A DNA stretch of 64,000 bases from Pirellulaceae bacterium (GCA_018402565.1 JAGYIQ010000003.1:571746-635745), one strand, 5' to 3'. Positions 29,048 to 38,538 are shown, numbered from the stretch's first letter. Notes: generated by a model from the letters alone, not told the origin. Numbers and translations are program-made.

Positions 29048-29527
29048 TCAGCCGGCTTCGTTGTAGGCTTCGACCTCGAACGGGTTGTCGCGATAGGCTC
29101 GGCCGCCACGCCACCAGACGATCAGGCTGGCGAGACCATAAGCGGGTAGAAACAAAGGGCCCCAGCGTTCGTACTGGCGAACATGCACTCGTTCGTGCCG
29201 CCCACAGCGCCGCAAATAAGCGGCGTCCAGACCCAAGACCACATGACCCAAACACATCGCCACGGGACGCACGGGGAACCGACGCAGCAGCCAAGCCACA
29301 CCACCGCCCCAAAACTCCAAACAGCCGTCGCGGAATTGAACCCGGCCACCGGTGGCCAAGCCAATCAATCCCACGGTCACGCCCAACCCAGTGTTGGGGC
29401 TAGCCCACAGCACAGCGATCGTCTTTCGCAATGCGGCTATTGCGAGCAAGTGTTTGTTAGGACTCGGCTTGGGTCCAGGGCTTAACCCATGTGTCGGCGG
29501 CGTTGATCTGGGTGCTTGATCGGTCAT
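29048..29527 (-). CDS. Small membrane protein with HExxH metalloprotease motif
   Basis: 159 residues with hydrophobic stretches at ~45-60, 90-105 and 122-138. HERVH (111-115) matches the HExxH zinc motif and lies in the sequence RHERVHVRQYERWGPLF. A downstream Glu in NPFEVEAYN could be the third ligand. The start overlaps the response-regulator stop (ATGA at 29524-29527), so it is co-translated with the two-component system. A protease acting in signalling, or a regulated output, is plausible; zinc binding and activity are inferred only from the motif. Confidence 0.6.
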   Translation of the reverse strand: MTDQAPRSTPPTHGLSPGPKPSPNKHLLAIAALRKTIAVLWASPNTGLGVTVGLIGLATGGRVQFRDGCLEFWGGGVAWLLRRFPVRPVAMCLGHVVLGLDAAYLRRCGRHERVHVRQYERWGPLFLPAYGLASLIVWWRGGRAYRDNPFEVEAYNEAG

Positions 29528-30972
29528 TCGATGCCATACCTGGCCAAACGCTCGCGCAGCGTCGCGCGGTGGATCCCCAGTGTATCGGCTGTGGCGGAGC
29601 GATTACCGCCCAAGGCCTCGAGGACCGTGCGGAACAAGACCGGTTCGGCCAGGGCCATGAACTGTTCAAACAGGGGGATGTGACCGCTGGGGTTGGGCGG
29701 CGCGTCCGGGGCGTGGGTGGTCAGCATTTGGGCACTGGCCCACTGCTCGATGGCCTGGGCCAACTCTGCTTGGGGAGGTGTGGGCAGCGGCAGCGCGGGG
29801 GTGGTGAAATCGTCCAACAGCAGCGCGCGACCGCGGGCCACCACCACAGCCCGTTGCACGACGTTTCGCAGCTCACGCACGTTGCCCGGCCACGGCCGTT
29901 GTCGGAGGTCGTCCAACAGTCCCGTGGGCAAGCCATACCGCGACAGGTTGTAGCCAGCCAGATTGAGGAAGTGTTTGACCAGGGGCTCGATGTCTTCGGG
30001 CCGTTCGCGGAGGGGAGGAATCTGCAGGATCACGCCACCCAACCGGTACAGCAAATCCTCGCGAAAGCGACCCTCACGCGCGGCTTGCGAGAGATCACAA
30101 TGCGTGGCCGCCAACACGCGGACATCGCAGGCACGACCGATGGTTTCGCCGACCCGGGAGAAGGTCTTTTGCTCCAAGACACGGAGCAGTTTGACTTGGG
30201 CGCCGAGGGACAGGTCGCCGATCTCGTCCAAAAAGATAGTGCCGCCGTTGGCTGCTTCGAACACGCCCTGGTGTACTTGATCGGCACCGGTGAAAGCGCC
30301 GCGAGCGTGCCCGAACAACTCGCTCTCCAACAGACTGGGGTTATAAGTCACGGGGGCCACCGCCACAAACGCTTGATCGCGGCGGCGGCTGTGACGGACG
30401 ATCGCCTCAGCGACCAGTTCTTTACCGGTGCCGGTTTCGCCGACGATCAGGACCGACAGGTCGCTGTCGGCGACCAAGGCAATCTGATGGAACAGCTGCT
30501 GCATGGCGGTCGATTGGCCGATCAACTGTCCGGGTCGGCTGGCGGGAGTCGTCGCCGAGAGCGGATCGGTGTCCGTGTCGGGAGTGCTGTCCGCGGCCAG
30601 CTCGATGGCCTGTTGCCGGGCCAGGGCCCGTTGGCAAGTATCGATGGCATCGTTCAGGCGAAAGGGCTTGTGCAGGTAATCTGCCACGCCTTGATTCACG
30701 GCGGCAACGGCGACGTCCACCTCGCCGTAGGCGGTCATCACGATGATGGCGGCTCGGGGGGCATGCTGCCGCAGGGGTTCGATCAAGTCCAAGCCGCTGG
30801 CGTCGGGCAGACGCACGTCCAACAAGATCAGGTCGATTGTATGTTGAGCTGCCAAGGCCAAGCCCGCCGCCGCGCTGCCCGCAGTCAAAACGGACACGTT
30901 CGCCGCCGGCAACAAATTCTGAAACCCCCAACAAATGGCCGGCTCATCGTCGATCACTAAAGCCACTCTCAT
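29524..30972 (-). CDS. Sigma-54-dependent response regulator (NtrC family)
   Basis: 482 residues with three domains. The receiver (1-120) has phosphoacceptor D52 in ILLDVRLP and a KPF near 102. The AAA+ sigma-54 activation domain (about 148-380) has Walker A GETGTGKE (178-185) and the sigma-54 contact loop GAFTGA (225-230). The C-terminal Fis-type helix-turn-helix is ALGGNRSATADTLGIHRATLRERLARYGIE. It activates transcription at -24/-12 promoters; targets are not visible. It lies 10 nt after its partner kinase and overlaps the HExxH gene. Confidence 0.95.
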   Translation of the reverse strand: MRVALVIDDEPAICWGFQNLLPAANVSVLTAGSAAAGLALAAQHTIDLILLDVRLPDASGLDLIEPLRQHAPRAAIIVMTAYGEVDVAVAAVNQGVADYLHKPFRLNDAIDTCQRALARQQAIELAADSTPDTDTDPLSATTPASRPGQLIGQSTAMQQLFHQIALVADSDLSVLIVGETGTGKELVAEAIVRHSRRRDQAFVAVAPVTYNPSLLESELFGHARGAFTGADQVHQGVFEAANGGTIFLDEIGDLSLGAQVKLLRVLEQKTFSRVGETIGRACDVRVLAATHCDLSQAAREGRFREDLLYRLGGVILQIPPLRERPEDIEPLVKHFLNLAGYNLSRYGLPTGLLDDLRQRPWPGNVRELRNVVQRAVVVARGRALLLDDFTTPALPLPTPPQAELAQAIEQWASAQMLTTHAPDAPPNPSGHIPLFEQFMALAEPVLFRTVLEALGGNRSATADTLGIHRATLRERLARYGIE

Positions 30973-30982
30973 AAGGTGGTTT

Positions 30983-32470
30983 TTAACTCCAGCAGAAGGT
31001 CATGATGAATTCGGTGCGATCGCCGCTCCGCTGCCAGTGTACCTGACCGCCGAGCCGTTGGGCGGCGCGGGCGACAAACGCCAAGCCCAGGCCGCTGCCA
31101 TCCACCGTCGCCGTCACGAATGGCTCGAACATCCGGTCCTGGATGTCGACCGGTGGCCCAGGGCCATTGTCACTGACGCAGACCAGCGCCGAATCAGGTT
31201 GCTCCGTGGGTTGCCAAGTTACCAGGACGTCTTGCCCGGCTTCCAAGGCATTCCAGACCAAATTACTCACCGCCGCCAGCAACACCTGGCTGTCGGCCAC
31301 CCGAGCCCCGGACAACGCCGAGGGCAGGCTCCAGTGTAACTGTTTGTCACGATGCCGGGCGGTGGCATCCAGGGTATCGCGGAGGGTGGCCAGGCACTGG
31401 TCGAGTGTCATGGGTCGCGGCGGCGCTTCTCGACCGCCGGCCAACCAGAGGATGCGCTGGATGTACTCCTCGGCTTGCTCGATTTGGCGAACCGCGACCA
31501 CCAGCGATTCGGCTTGGGCCTGGCGGCAGGGGTCGTCCATGGCAGCGAGTTTCGGTCGATTGGCCAGAGCCGCCAACTCGATCGCCATCCGGGCTCCGGC
31601 CAGGCTATTGCGGAGGTTGTGTGCCAGTCCCGCGGAGAGTTGATGCAGCATTTGTTCGCTGTGCAGCCGCCGCAAGCGGTCCCACATACCGGAGAGTTCG
31701 GCGGCCAAGCGGGTCACATCGGTGGCCAGTTGACTGAGCTCGTCCTGGCCGTGGACGGGGACTTGGGTTTGGAAGTCGCCTTCGGCAATGCGGCGGACGC
31801 CTTGCTGCAATTGCGAGATTCTTCGTACCCAGCGGGTGGTGGTGGCCAGGGTCACGGCGGCCACGATGCCGATGGCGATCAGGCCGACCAGGGCCGGCAG
31901 GGCAATCGATTGGGCCATCAAGCGTTCCTGCTGCGACTCGTCGATCAGCACGATCAGCGAAGTCACGGGCACGCCGTCGCGGGTGGTCCGCGGCCGAGCC
32001 CGTCGCCAATGGATGCCGCGATAGCGGGTGGTTCCGACGCGAATGGCGGTGGTTTCTTGGGTCGGGGACCACGGCCGGACGTCGGCCAGAGTCGCTTGCC
32101 AGGCGGACCAATCTTCGGGGTCCAGGGCCGCGGGCAGATCGTCCGACCAAGCCACCATCACGATCGATCCGTCGGCACGGAGGGCGAACCAGTGGGCCGC
32201 GGTCAAATTCGCCAGGACTTGGAAGACGGCCGAGTTCAGGGGCAGGTTATCGGATTCCAAGATCGCTTGGATGGAGCGGCGGCGCTGTTCCAGCTCCCGT
32301 TCGGCTCGGCTGCCCGCCAGGACATACGCCACCGTCGCCACCAGAGCGGTGGCCAACACCACTGCCACGAGCAGCGGAATCAGCAGTTTGCGATTGAGCG
32401 ACTGAGGAGGCATGGGATGACTTCGATAGCCGCGGGAGTGAAGAGCTTTTTGCGTCCAAATGGGATGCAC
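30983..32470 (-). CDS. Sensor histidine kinase
   Basis: 495 residues. An N-terminal helix (LLIPLLVAVVLATALVATVAYVLAG) and a second (ALPALVGLIAIGIVAAVTLAT) bound a periplasmic sensor domain of about 150 residues. HAMP and DHp helices follow, with the phosphorylated His in LSAGLAHNLRNSLAGARMA. The ATPase domain has VWNALEAG (N box), VSDNGPGPP (G1) and GSGLGLAFVARAAQRLGG (G2). GGAG six nt upstream supports ATG 32470. Cognate partner of the adjacent sigma-54 regulator. Confidence 0.93.
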   Translation of the reverse strand: MHPIWTQKALHSRGYRSHPMPPQSLNRKLLIPLLVAVVLATALVATVAYVLAGSRAERELEQRRRSIQAILESDNLPLNSAVFQVLANLTAAHWFALRADGSIVMVAWSDDLPAALDPEDWSAWQATLADVRPWSPTQETTAIRVGTTRYRGIHWRRARPRTTRDGVPVTSLIVLIDESQQERLMAQSIALPALVGLIAIGIVAAVTLATTTRWVRRISQLQQGVRRIAEGDFQTQVPVHGQDELSQLATDVTRLAAELSGMWDRLRRLHSEQMLHQLSAGLAHNLRNSLAGARMAIELAALANRPKLAAMDDPCRQAQAESLVVAVRQIEQAEEYIQRILWLAGGREAPPRPMTLDQCLATLRDTLDATARHRDKQLHWSLPSALSGARVADSQVLLAAVSNLVWNALEAGQDVLVTWQPTEQPDSALVCVSDNGPGPPVDIQDRMFEPFVTATVDGSGLGLAFVARAAQRLGGQVHWQRSGDRTEFIMTFCWS

Positions 32471-32707
32471 TACTCCGTCAATTTTAATCGGAACCGAAGG
32501 GTAACTCGAGCGGCGATACGAAAGCCGAGTGGACGCTAACCCAATTGCGGCGGCCTCGGGCCGACGGCTCGATTCGGGGGACCCGGGGGCCAGGGATCAA
32601 CTCGTGGATCTTTGGCACGTTTATCGGTTCGTCCGTTCGCAGAGGGATTCGTGACCATGCTCGGTTGGCGTGGCTTGACATGCGGATCTGATTAAACTAA
32701 AATGTGG

Positions 32708-32751
32708 CCGGCGTAGCTCTTGAACCTCGCCGGCGTAGCTCTTGAACCTCG
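32708..32751. repeat. Tandem duplication of a 22-bp unit
   Basis: Unit CCGGCGTAGCTCTTGAACCT plus CG occurs twice head to tail. It lies about 75 bp before the small secreted Cys-rich gene, in a 350-bp intergenic gap (32471-32825) otherwise without recognised features. Regulatory meaning unknown. Confidence 0.6.
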
Positions 32752-32825
32752 CCTCCATCGTCTGGCCGAAATGTGCCATGTATGCCGCATTTGGCTAAGG
32801 AATTTTCAAAAACGGGAGTGTGAGA

Positions 32826-33080
32826 GTGAGAAATTTCTTTGTGTACGTCCGCGACTTGTGCGTTGTTTTGAGTTTCTTGTTTGTGGCGACAGCCGTGTGC
32901 GCGAGCACGGGACCAGGAGTGGTTCCCGTGGTAGCCGATTGCGCAAAGGGTCAAGCTTACACCACTGGCGGCGCCTTTGATGGATGCAAAACCTCGGTCC
33001 TGCGACAAGTGTGCGATCAGAGTGATCCGTGGAAGATATGCAAAGACGATTTTCGAGCGAAATGTGTATGCAAGAGGTAG
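32826..33080 (+). CDS. Small secreted six-cysteine protein
   Basis: 84 residues when begun at GTG 32826, which has GGGAG at a good distance; the in-frame GTG at 32820 is too close to it. The signal peptide (LCVVLSFLFVATAVCAS) is followed by a mature chain with six Cys, ending in CVCKR. No recognised family. It precedes the DUF1573/DUF1559 operon on the same strand by ~165 bp. Size, signal and Cys number parallel the 121-aa protein at 27943-28308, although the sequences do not align well. Confidence 0.6.
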   Translation: MRNFFVYVRDLCVVLSFLFVATAVCASTGPGVVPVVADCAKGQAYTTGGAFDGCKTSVLRQVCDQSDPWKICKDDFRAKCVCKR

Positions 33081-33247
33081 TAATGTGCGGAACAAGGATG
33101 TTTCATATCCAAAGGGTTGGCCATAGGGTTAATTTCGTGTTCAGGAAGTTGGTCGCCGTTGACGAAGTCGGAATCCGACTTAAGTGTAGTTAACGAGGGC
33201 CGTAAATTTCCTGTGGTGAGGTTCGTCGCCGTATTGGGGGAATGCTG

Positions 33248-33625
33248 GTGCTTGTGTCCGGGTCATTTTTTCGTGTCGTGTCACTAATCATCGTGGCAAT
33301 GGTCGTGCTACTCATTGTTACGAGTATCTCTCCCAGCTTACTGCCGTGCGTCGGATCCTCCGTAAGAGTGAAACACGAAAGCGATTCAACTAGCTTGCGA
33401 GTCGTCACCTTGATAAACCGGTCGTTGCGGCAGCTGAAAATTGATAATGTCCAAGCCGAATGTACTTGTGTCAGCGGTCCGGTCTTTCCGGTGGTGGTCG
33501 AGCCGTTTCAAACTCACGAAATGGAGTTCGTGATTGACAAGCAAAGACTTCAAGGGGCAGCCACGGAAATTCGCCTGTTAGCGAGGGCCCCACATTCACG
33601 AATAAGCGTAAGTCTCTACCCATGA
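33248..33625 (+). CDS. DUF1573-like membrane-anchored protein
   Basis: About 125 residues. A hydrophobic N-terminal segment (VVSLIIVAMVVLLIVTSIS) is followed by a beta-sandwich with the DUF1573 pattern: a CTC pair (ECTCVSG) and VEPFQTHEMEFVID. GTG at 33248 is favoured because GGGGGA lies 6 nt upstream; ATG at 33242 abuts it. Overlaps the next gene by ATGA. DUF1573 proteins are common extracytoplasmic proteins in planctomycetes with unknown role. A second one closes this operon. Confidence 0.6.
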   Translation: MLVSGSFFRVVSLIIVAMVVLLIVTSISPSLLPCVGSSVRVKHESDSTSLRVVTLINRSLRQLKIDNVQAECTCVSGPVFPVVVEPFQTHEMEFVIDKQRLQGAATEIRLLARAPHSRISVSLYP

Positions 33626-34584
33626 AAACCACAAAGGCCGGAGTGACGTTGGTCGAGCTGTTGGTTGTCATTGGGCTCGTCGCGGTTCTAGCAGGATTGC
33701 TTCTACCGGCAATACAAATGGCACGTGAAGCGGCGCGGCAAGCGAAATGCAAGAACAATATCCGGCAGATAGCATTGGGGCTTTTAAATCACGAAGCAGC
33801 TCGAGGTAGTTTCCCACCGGGATATTACGGCACGCTTCAAGTGGCGGACACGCCGCACTTGGATTTTCGTTACGAGGGATCTCTAGCAGGCCATTTGCTC
33901 CATGTTCTGGGCTATGTGGAACTTGGTGACTTGGACTTCAAACTTCGTCAGAACTCGGTCAATCCATTTCAACCGCATACCGCTCGTTGGTGGGACACGG
34001 ATTACGCGAGTCTCATCCAAAGGACCAGACTTCCGTTGTTTGAATGTCCTTCGTTAGCGGTTGACGCCGCCGTTTCTCGCGTTTACGCAGCGGAGCCTTG
34101 GGATGTTAGCTACGTTTGGTATTTCGATTCTTCTCCACTGCCAAATGCTGGTTTTACGTCTTATTTGGGAAACGGAGGACTCAGCGGACGAAATCTTGGA
34201 ACGCGGCCGGAGCAACTGGGGGTGTTTTACGTCAACTCGAAAGTGAAATCGCGAGACATCCGCGACGGTGCGACCCACACGTTCCTGGTCGGTGAAGTTC
34301 GCGGGGGTGGCGATGACAGCGAGCGGCACCGGATCCCAAGGTCTCTTAATTATCTGGCCAGCAGTCCGGCAAAGAGTCGATGGGGATTTTGGAAAGAACC
34401 TGATCCGTTTGCAGGTTCGGGGCATGGAGTATCAACCTATGGATCGGTTCATGCAGCCGGCGTCATACAAATGGGCTTTGCGGATGGAAGTGTCAGTAGC
34501 TTGTCCGCTACCACGGATGATGAAATCGTCATCGCCTTGTCTACAGTTGCGGGTGCCGAGGCGATTAACAACTGGGACGACTAA
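33622..34584 (+). CDS. DUF1559 pseudopilin-like protein
   Basis: 320 residues. Type IV pilin-like N-terminus (AGVTLVELLVVIGLVAVLAGLLLPAIQMAREAAR) with the prepilin-peptidase site just before TLVE, followed by CKNNIRQIALGLLNHE. The C-terminal DUF1559 end is FADGSVSSLSATTDDE. DUF1559 is a hugely expanded planctomycete family of pseudopilins of unknown role. It lies inside an operon (ATGA overlap upstream, 0 nt to the next gene), unlike the two monocistronic copies at 36.3 and 37.5 kb. Confidence 0.88.
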   Translation: MKTTKAGVTLVELLVVIGLVAVLAGLLLPAIQMAREAARQAKCKNNIRQIALGLLNHEAARGSFPPGYYGTLQVADTPHLDFRYEGSLAGHLLHVLGYVELGDLDFKLRQNSVNPFQPHTARWWDTDYASLIQRTRLPLFECPSLAVDAAVSRVYAAEPWDVSYVWYFDSSPLPNAGFTSYLGNGGLSGRNLGTRPEQLGVFYVNSKVKSRDIRDGATHTFLVGEVRGGGDDSERHRIPRSLNYLASSPAKSRWGFWKEPDPFAGSGHGVSTYGSVHAAGVIQMGFADGSVSSLSATTDDEIVIALSTVAGAEAINNWDD

Positions 34585-35517
34585 ATGAAAGCGACGTCTT
34601 TTTGCCAGATATGCTGGATCGTGTGTGTGCTTGCCGCGGTAGCAAAAGCAGATGATCTCAGCGAGTTGCGAGAAGCAGCCAGGCAAAGCCAAGGGGAGGG
34701 ACTAAAGTCGCTGATCGGGCACTCGATCGTGGCTACCAAAACGGAATATGGATTGAAGGGTGAACGAGAGATAGTAATTAGACAGCAACAAATTCGCGGT
34801 AGCTTTCGGTCGGTCGAACAATGGTTTGTCAGGGTGTCATTGTCGGGTTCCAGCGAAACGCAGAACAATGAAGCAGTCGTTGGGAGGAATGGACGCTTGG
34901 TGTACTGGGGGACAGGTATTGATTCGGCGAGTCCGGTCATGACGAACTATGGCTTTGATTGGTTAGATCACGGTAGCGCCTTATACTCGGCCGAAACTTA
35001 TTGCTCTAGCATTACATCAGGCGGTAACTTATTTGATGTAAGCTTCTACTCGATTACATGTTTAGACAGCTTTAACGCTGAGCGGGTACCGAGCGATGAC
35101 TCAGTGGACGTCGGTCGGTGTTGGAAGTGGTCGACCGAAGCGCGGGACGAGGTACCAGCTTATGTAGGAAAAATTTGGATTCGTGATTTCGGCAGTGGCA
35201 GACACGTCATTGGTAAGCTCAAGTTCCAGGTGCAGGGAAGCGAGAAGAGCGTTGAAATAACCAACCAGTTTTCATCCAGCTCGGCGAACCCAACGCTGAT
35301 CGAAAGAGTAGAGATCGATCGGCGAGGGCAAAAAGAATCATTTGCGTTGGAGACGATTGCCAACGAATCGGAATCGGTGGACGGTTATCGGCCTGAGAGG
35401 TTTGGTTTGGTCACACCGGTCGATCCTGCTCGGGGACGGCTGGGAATGTGGTTGGCGGCGGCGGCGTTTGGATCCCTAGCCGTTTATTTGACCATACGTT
35501 GGCGAAACAAAAAATGA
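34585..35517 (+). CDS. Exported protein with C-terminal membrane anchor, unknown
   Basis: 310 residues with a signal peptide (ICWIVCVLAAVAKADD), a soluble exported body and one C-terminal helix (GMWLAAAAFGSLAVYLTI) ending in RWRNKK. No family recognised. It has the same type I layout as the protein at 26624-27829. The start directly follows the DUF1559 stop and its own stop overlaps the next start (ATGA). Confidence 0.65.
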   Translation: MKATSFCQICWIVCVLAAVAKADDLSELREAARQSQGEGLKSLIGHSIVATKTEYGLKGEREIVIRQQQIRGSFRSVEQWFVRVSLSGSSETQNNEAVVGRNGRLVYWGTGIDSASPVMTNYGFDWLDHGSALYSAETYCSSITSGGNLFDVSFYSITCLDSFNAERVPSDDSVDVGRCWKWSTEARDEVPAYVGKIWIRDFGSGRHVIGKLKFQVQGSEKSVEITNQFSSSSANPTLIERVEIDRRGQKESFALETIANESESVDGYRPERFGLVTPVDPARGRLGMWLAAAAFGSLAVYLTIRWRNKK

Positions 35518-35951
35518 GGACTAGGCAATTTGATTTTCCGATTGCCGCAGCGACGTTAATGGCAATGATCTTGATGTCAAGTGGCTGCGACTCGACGGAT
35601 CAAGGCTTGCGGATAATCCGTAACAACAAAGAGGTTGAGATCGACGCAGGAGTCATTTTTAAAGACCGCGCTTCCTACCGTTGTATACTGTTAAGTGAAC
35701 TCGGTCTGGCAGCTTATGATCAACTGCAGGTCACCCGGACCTCCTGTGACTGTCTGGATGCGAGTATAAAAGCAATCGCATTAAGTCAACAAGAAATGGG
35801 CTATGCTCTATTGCTTGAGTTCAAGCCTGCCCGAGACAACGCCGAATCAAAAGATCCAATTTCAAACCTCGCAGTTCTAATTACAGTACAGTCTGGACAC
35901 GGCGAGATCATTGACTTGATCGTTAGGTTTCGATACGCCCATTTCAGCTGA
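35514..35951 (+). CDS. Lipoprotein, DUF1573-like
   Basis: 145 residues from ATG 35514. Lipobox LMSSGC predicts a lipidated Cys near residue 24. The body has TSCDCLDAS followed by ALSQQEMGYALLLEFKP, the CxC plus beta-strand pattern of DUF1573. Last gene of the operon that begins at 33248. It has no obvious enzymatic motif; probably an envelope-exposed partner of the membrane proteins encoded upstream. Confidence 0.6.
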   Translation: MRTRQFDFPIAAATLMAMILMSSGCDSTDQGLRIIRNNKEVEIDAGVIFKDRASYRCILLSELGLAAYDQLQVTRTSCDCLDASIKAIALSQQEMGYALLLEFKPARDNAESKDPISNLAVLITVQSGHGEIIDLIVRFRYAHFS

Positions 35952-36326
35952 TCAATCCATCGGTTGTTGCGCAGGCGGTCGATCGCTTGGATAGAGTGGC
36001 GGATTTTTGTCCACCAGTGACGAAAAAGCTGGCCATGTAATCAAGTGAATTGACCTGCATCGAATCGGCGTGATGCCTGCGGGGCCAGAGAAACCAACAT
36101 AACCGAGGATATTCTGGATTTCTCCGGCGGTCTTGGGCAATTATCGTCTTAATTACTCAGTTTGGCACTGAAATTGCCTTAACTGCTTTGATAGCCGTGC
36201 TGGAGGCCAGCCTCCAGGGCGATATCGAGCGCTTGGTTCGAGATGGGTTTGGGCGGTGCAGCCACCGATTCTATCCAAGAACGCGAGACTTAAATCACAG
36301 TTTGGATCGGGTCGAAGGAGAACGGG
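35952..36326. other. Intergenic region
   Basis: About 375 bp; no gene or clear hairpin terminator found. The segment just before the DUF1559 gene (GGGTCGAAGGAGAACGGG) is nearly the same as that before the next DUF1559 gene, and includes the SD. Confidence 0.4.
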
Positions 36327-37307
36327 ATGACACAGAGAACAGCATCGCTAGTGGTGCCGTCGCGCGCCGGGTTTACGTTGGTGGAATTGTTGGTGGTGAT
36401 CGCCATCATCGGGGTGTTGATGGGCTTGTTGCTGCCGGCCGTACAAATGGCGCGGGAGGCAGCACGGCGTATCCAGTGTACGAATAATCTGAAACAAATG
36501 GGTTTGGCGCTGCACAACTACGAGTCGGCTAAACGGGCCTTTCCGGCTGGATTCATCTCGCAGGTGACAGGGTCGTGGTCCGGGGGAGGAAACGACGGTG
36601 TGCCGGAAGCCGGACCGGGGTGGAGCGTCTTCGCCCGCTTAATGCCGTACATGGAAATGGGCAATCTGCACGACACCATCAACTTCACGCTACCGATCGC
36701 CGACCCGATCAATCAGGTGGCTCGGCGGACGTTGATCCCTGGGTACCTCTGCCCATCCGACACATGGCGTGATTTGGTCACTGTTTGGCCAACCTCCTTG
36801 GGAGTCACCGATTTGGCACCGTTGAGTTATGCGGGTTGTGTGGGCGGGGGCGATCCGGCCAATGCCCCACGCTACACCGCGATGTACGAGGAGACCCCGT
36901 TCAATGGAATCTTCCATCGCAATGTGCCCGTTCGAGTGGCTGAAATTACCGATGGCACGTCGAATACCATCGGCCTGGGCGAGCGGGCCAGCATGTTCAC
37001 GCCGAACGGTTGGGCGGGAGTGATCCCAGGTGCTCGCACGGTCTTCTCCCCGTGGTGGGCACAACGACGCGGGCAAGCCGTCGGTGCCACGAGTCGGCCC
37101 GCTATCACCATGGTAAGCTGCCACGTTCGCACCGGCGGGCCAAGTGCTCCGACGGGAAGTCCTGGCGGATTTTGGAGTCCTCACTCGGGTGGCTGCTTGT
37201 TTTTGTTGATGGACGGTTCGACCCACACGGTCGCCACCGACGTGGACATCAACATTTTTCGAGCCATGGCCGGCCGCAACGACGGGATTCCAGTTACACT
37301 GCCTTAG
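36327..37307 (+). CDS. DUF1559 pseudopilin-like protein
   Basis: 326 residues. The prepilin-like N-terminus (GFTLVELLVVIAIIGVLMGLLLP) is followed by NNLKQMGLALHNYESAKRAFPAG and ends with LMDGSTHTVATDVD, the DUF1559 terminal box. Probably processed by a prepilin peptidase and displayed in the envelope. A stretch of ~97 nt in its 5' end (36361-36457) is nearly identical to the next DUF1559 gene. Monocistronic or paired with it. Confidence 0.9.
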   Translation: MTQRTASLVVPSRAGFTLVELLVVIAIIGVLMGLLLPAVQMAREAARRIQCTNNLKQMGLALHNYESAKRAFPAGFISQVTGSWSGGGNDGVPEAGPGWSVFARLMPYMEMGNLHDTINFTLPIADPINQVARRTLIPGYLCPSDTWRDLVTVWPTSLGVTDLAPLSYAGCVGGGDPANAPRYTAMYEETPFNGIFHRNVPVRVAEITDGTSNTIGLGERASMFTPNGWAGVIPGARTVFSPWWAQRRGQAVGATSRPAITMVSCHVRTGGPSAPTGSPGGFWSPHSGGCLFLLMDGSTHTVATDVDINIFRAMAGRNDGIPVTLP

Positions 37308-37483
37308 TGGCCGGCATCCAGCGATACACCCAGGCCCTACCCCGAAAGTCGCTGCATGCTCGAGATGATCGGCGGTGAGGGCCAGTGCCGCTCGGAAGCT
37401 GGATCTAGCCCGCTTCGGTGGAAACTTGATCCCGGGCGAGCTGTCGTCAAATCGCCAGTGCAATCGGGTCGAAAGAGAACGGG

Positions 37484-38530
37484 ATGACAAAACGAAAAGC
37501 AGTGCTCGGTCGACCTTCGCGCGCCGGGTTTACGTTGGTGGAATTGTTGGTGGTGATCGCCATCATCGGGGTGTTGATGGGCTTGTTGCTGCCGGCCGTG
37601 CAAATGGCGCGGGAGGCGGCTCGGGTGGCGCAGTGCAAAAACAACCTGCGGCAAATCGGTCTGGCGATGATGAACTACGAGAGCGGTCGCCGGACCTTTC
37701 CGCCCTCGGCCGTGATTCAAGGCGTCGGCGCCATCAACACCAACAGCTCATGGTCCATTCACGGTCGACTGTTGCCCTACTTGGAGCAGGGCAATGTCTA
37801 CGATCAGGTCAATCTGAATATGGCCTGGGACGATCAGCCCGTGATCAGTGGCCTGAAGATCCCGACTTACGCTTGTCCCACCGATCCCAACTCGAACGTC
37901 ACGCGCGACGTCAGCCCGAAGCTGGCCAGTCCACTGTATCCGACGTGTTATGGGTTTAACTTTGGCAGTTGGTTGATTTGGGATCCGGTGACTGGGCAAA
38001 TGGGGGATGGGATGTTTGGCCCCAATGCCAAGATCGGCATCCGCAACATTCTGGACGGCACCAGCAACACGTTGATGGTGGCGGACGTGCGAGCTCGGCA
38101 GTTCTACGGTCGCAACGAATCGCTGGTCGGCGGTCCATCGATCCCGCCGCCGGATCCCGCAGCCGTGGCGGCGCGTGTGCCGACGTCCTTTACCTGGTGT
38201 CGCCCCAACGGCCACACCGAATGGCCCGACGGGCGGGTGCATCATCAAGGTTTCACGACCGGCTTGGCTCCCAATGGCCGTTTGATCCTCAACAGCGTCT
38301 CGAACCAGTGCCCGGCCGGCAGCGATATCGATTACAATTCTCGCCAAGAGGCCACCAGCACAACCGAGGCGACGTACGCGGTGATCACCGCTCGCAGCTA
38401 CCATACCGGCCTGGTCAATGCCGCCATGATGGACGGCTCGGTGCGGTCGGTGGTGGAAGAAATCGACTTGGCTCTCTGGCGAGCCTTGGGGACGCGGGCC
38501 GGTGGCGAAGTGATCGCTTTAGACGACTGA
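37484..38530 (+). CDS. DUF1559 pseudopilin-like protein
   Basis: 348 residues with the same N-terminus as the preceding gene (GFTLVELLVVIAIIGVLMGLLLP), CKNNLRQIGLAMMNYESGRRTFPPS and the end box MMDGSVRSVVEEIDL. After the first ~45 codons it diverges strongly from its neighbour. A probable YkgJ-type gene follows within 9 nt, so the two may share a message. Confidence 0.9.
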   Translation: MTKRKAVLGRPSRAGFTLVELLVVIAIIGVLMGLLLPAVQMAREAARVAQCKNNLRQIGLAMMNYESGRRTFPPSAVIQGVGAINTNSSWSIHGRLLPYLEQGNVYDQVNLNMAWDDQPVISGLKIPTYACPTDPNSNVTRDVSPKLASPLYPTCYGFNFGSWLIWDPVTGQMGDGMFGPNAKIGIRNILDGTSNTLMVADVRARQFYGRNESLVGGPSIPPPDPAAVAARVPTSFTWCRPNGHTEWPDGRVHHQGFTTGLAPNGRLILNSVSNQCPAGSDIDYNSRQEATSTTEATYAVITARSYHTGLVNAAMMDGSVRSVVEEIDLALWRALGTRAGGEVIALDD

Positions 38531-38538
38531 CGTGGAGA

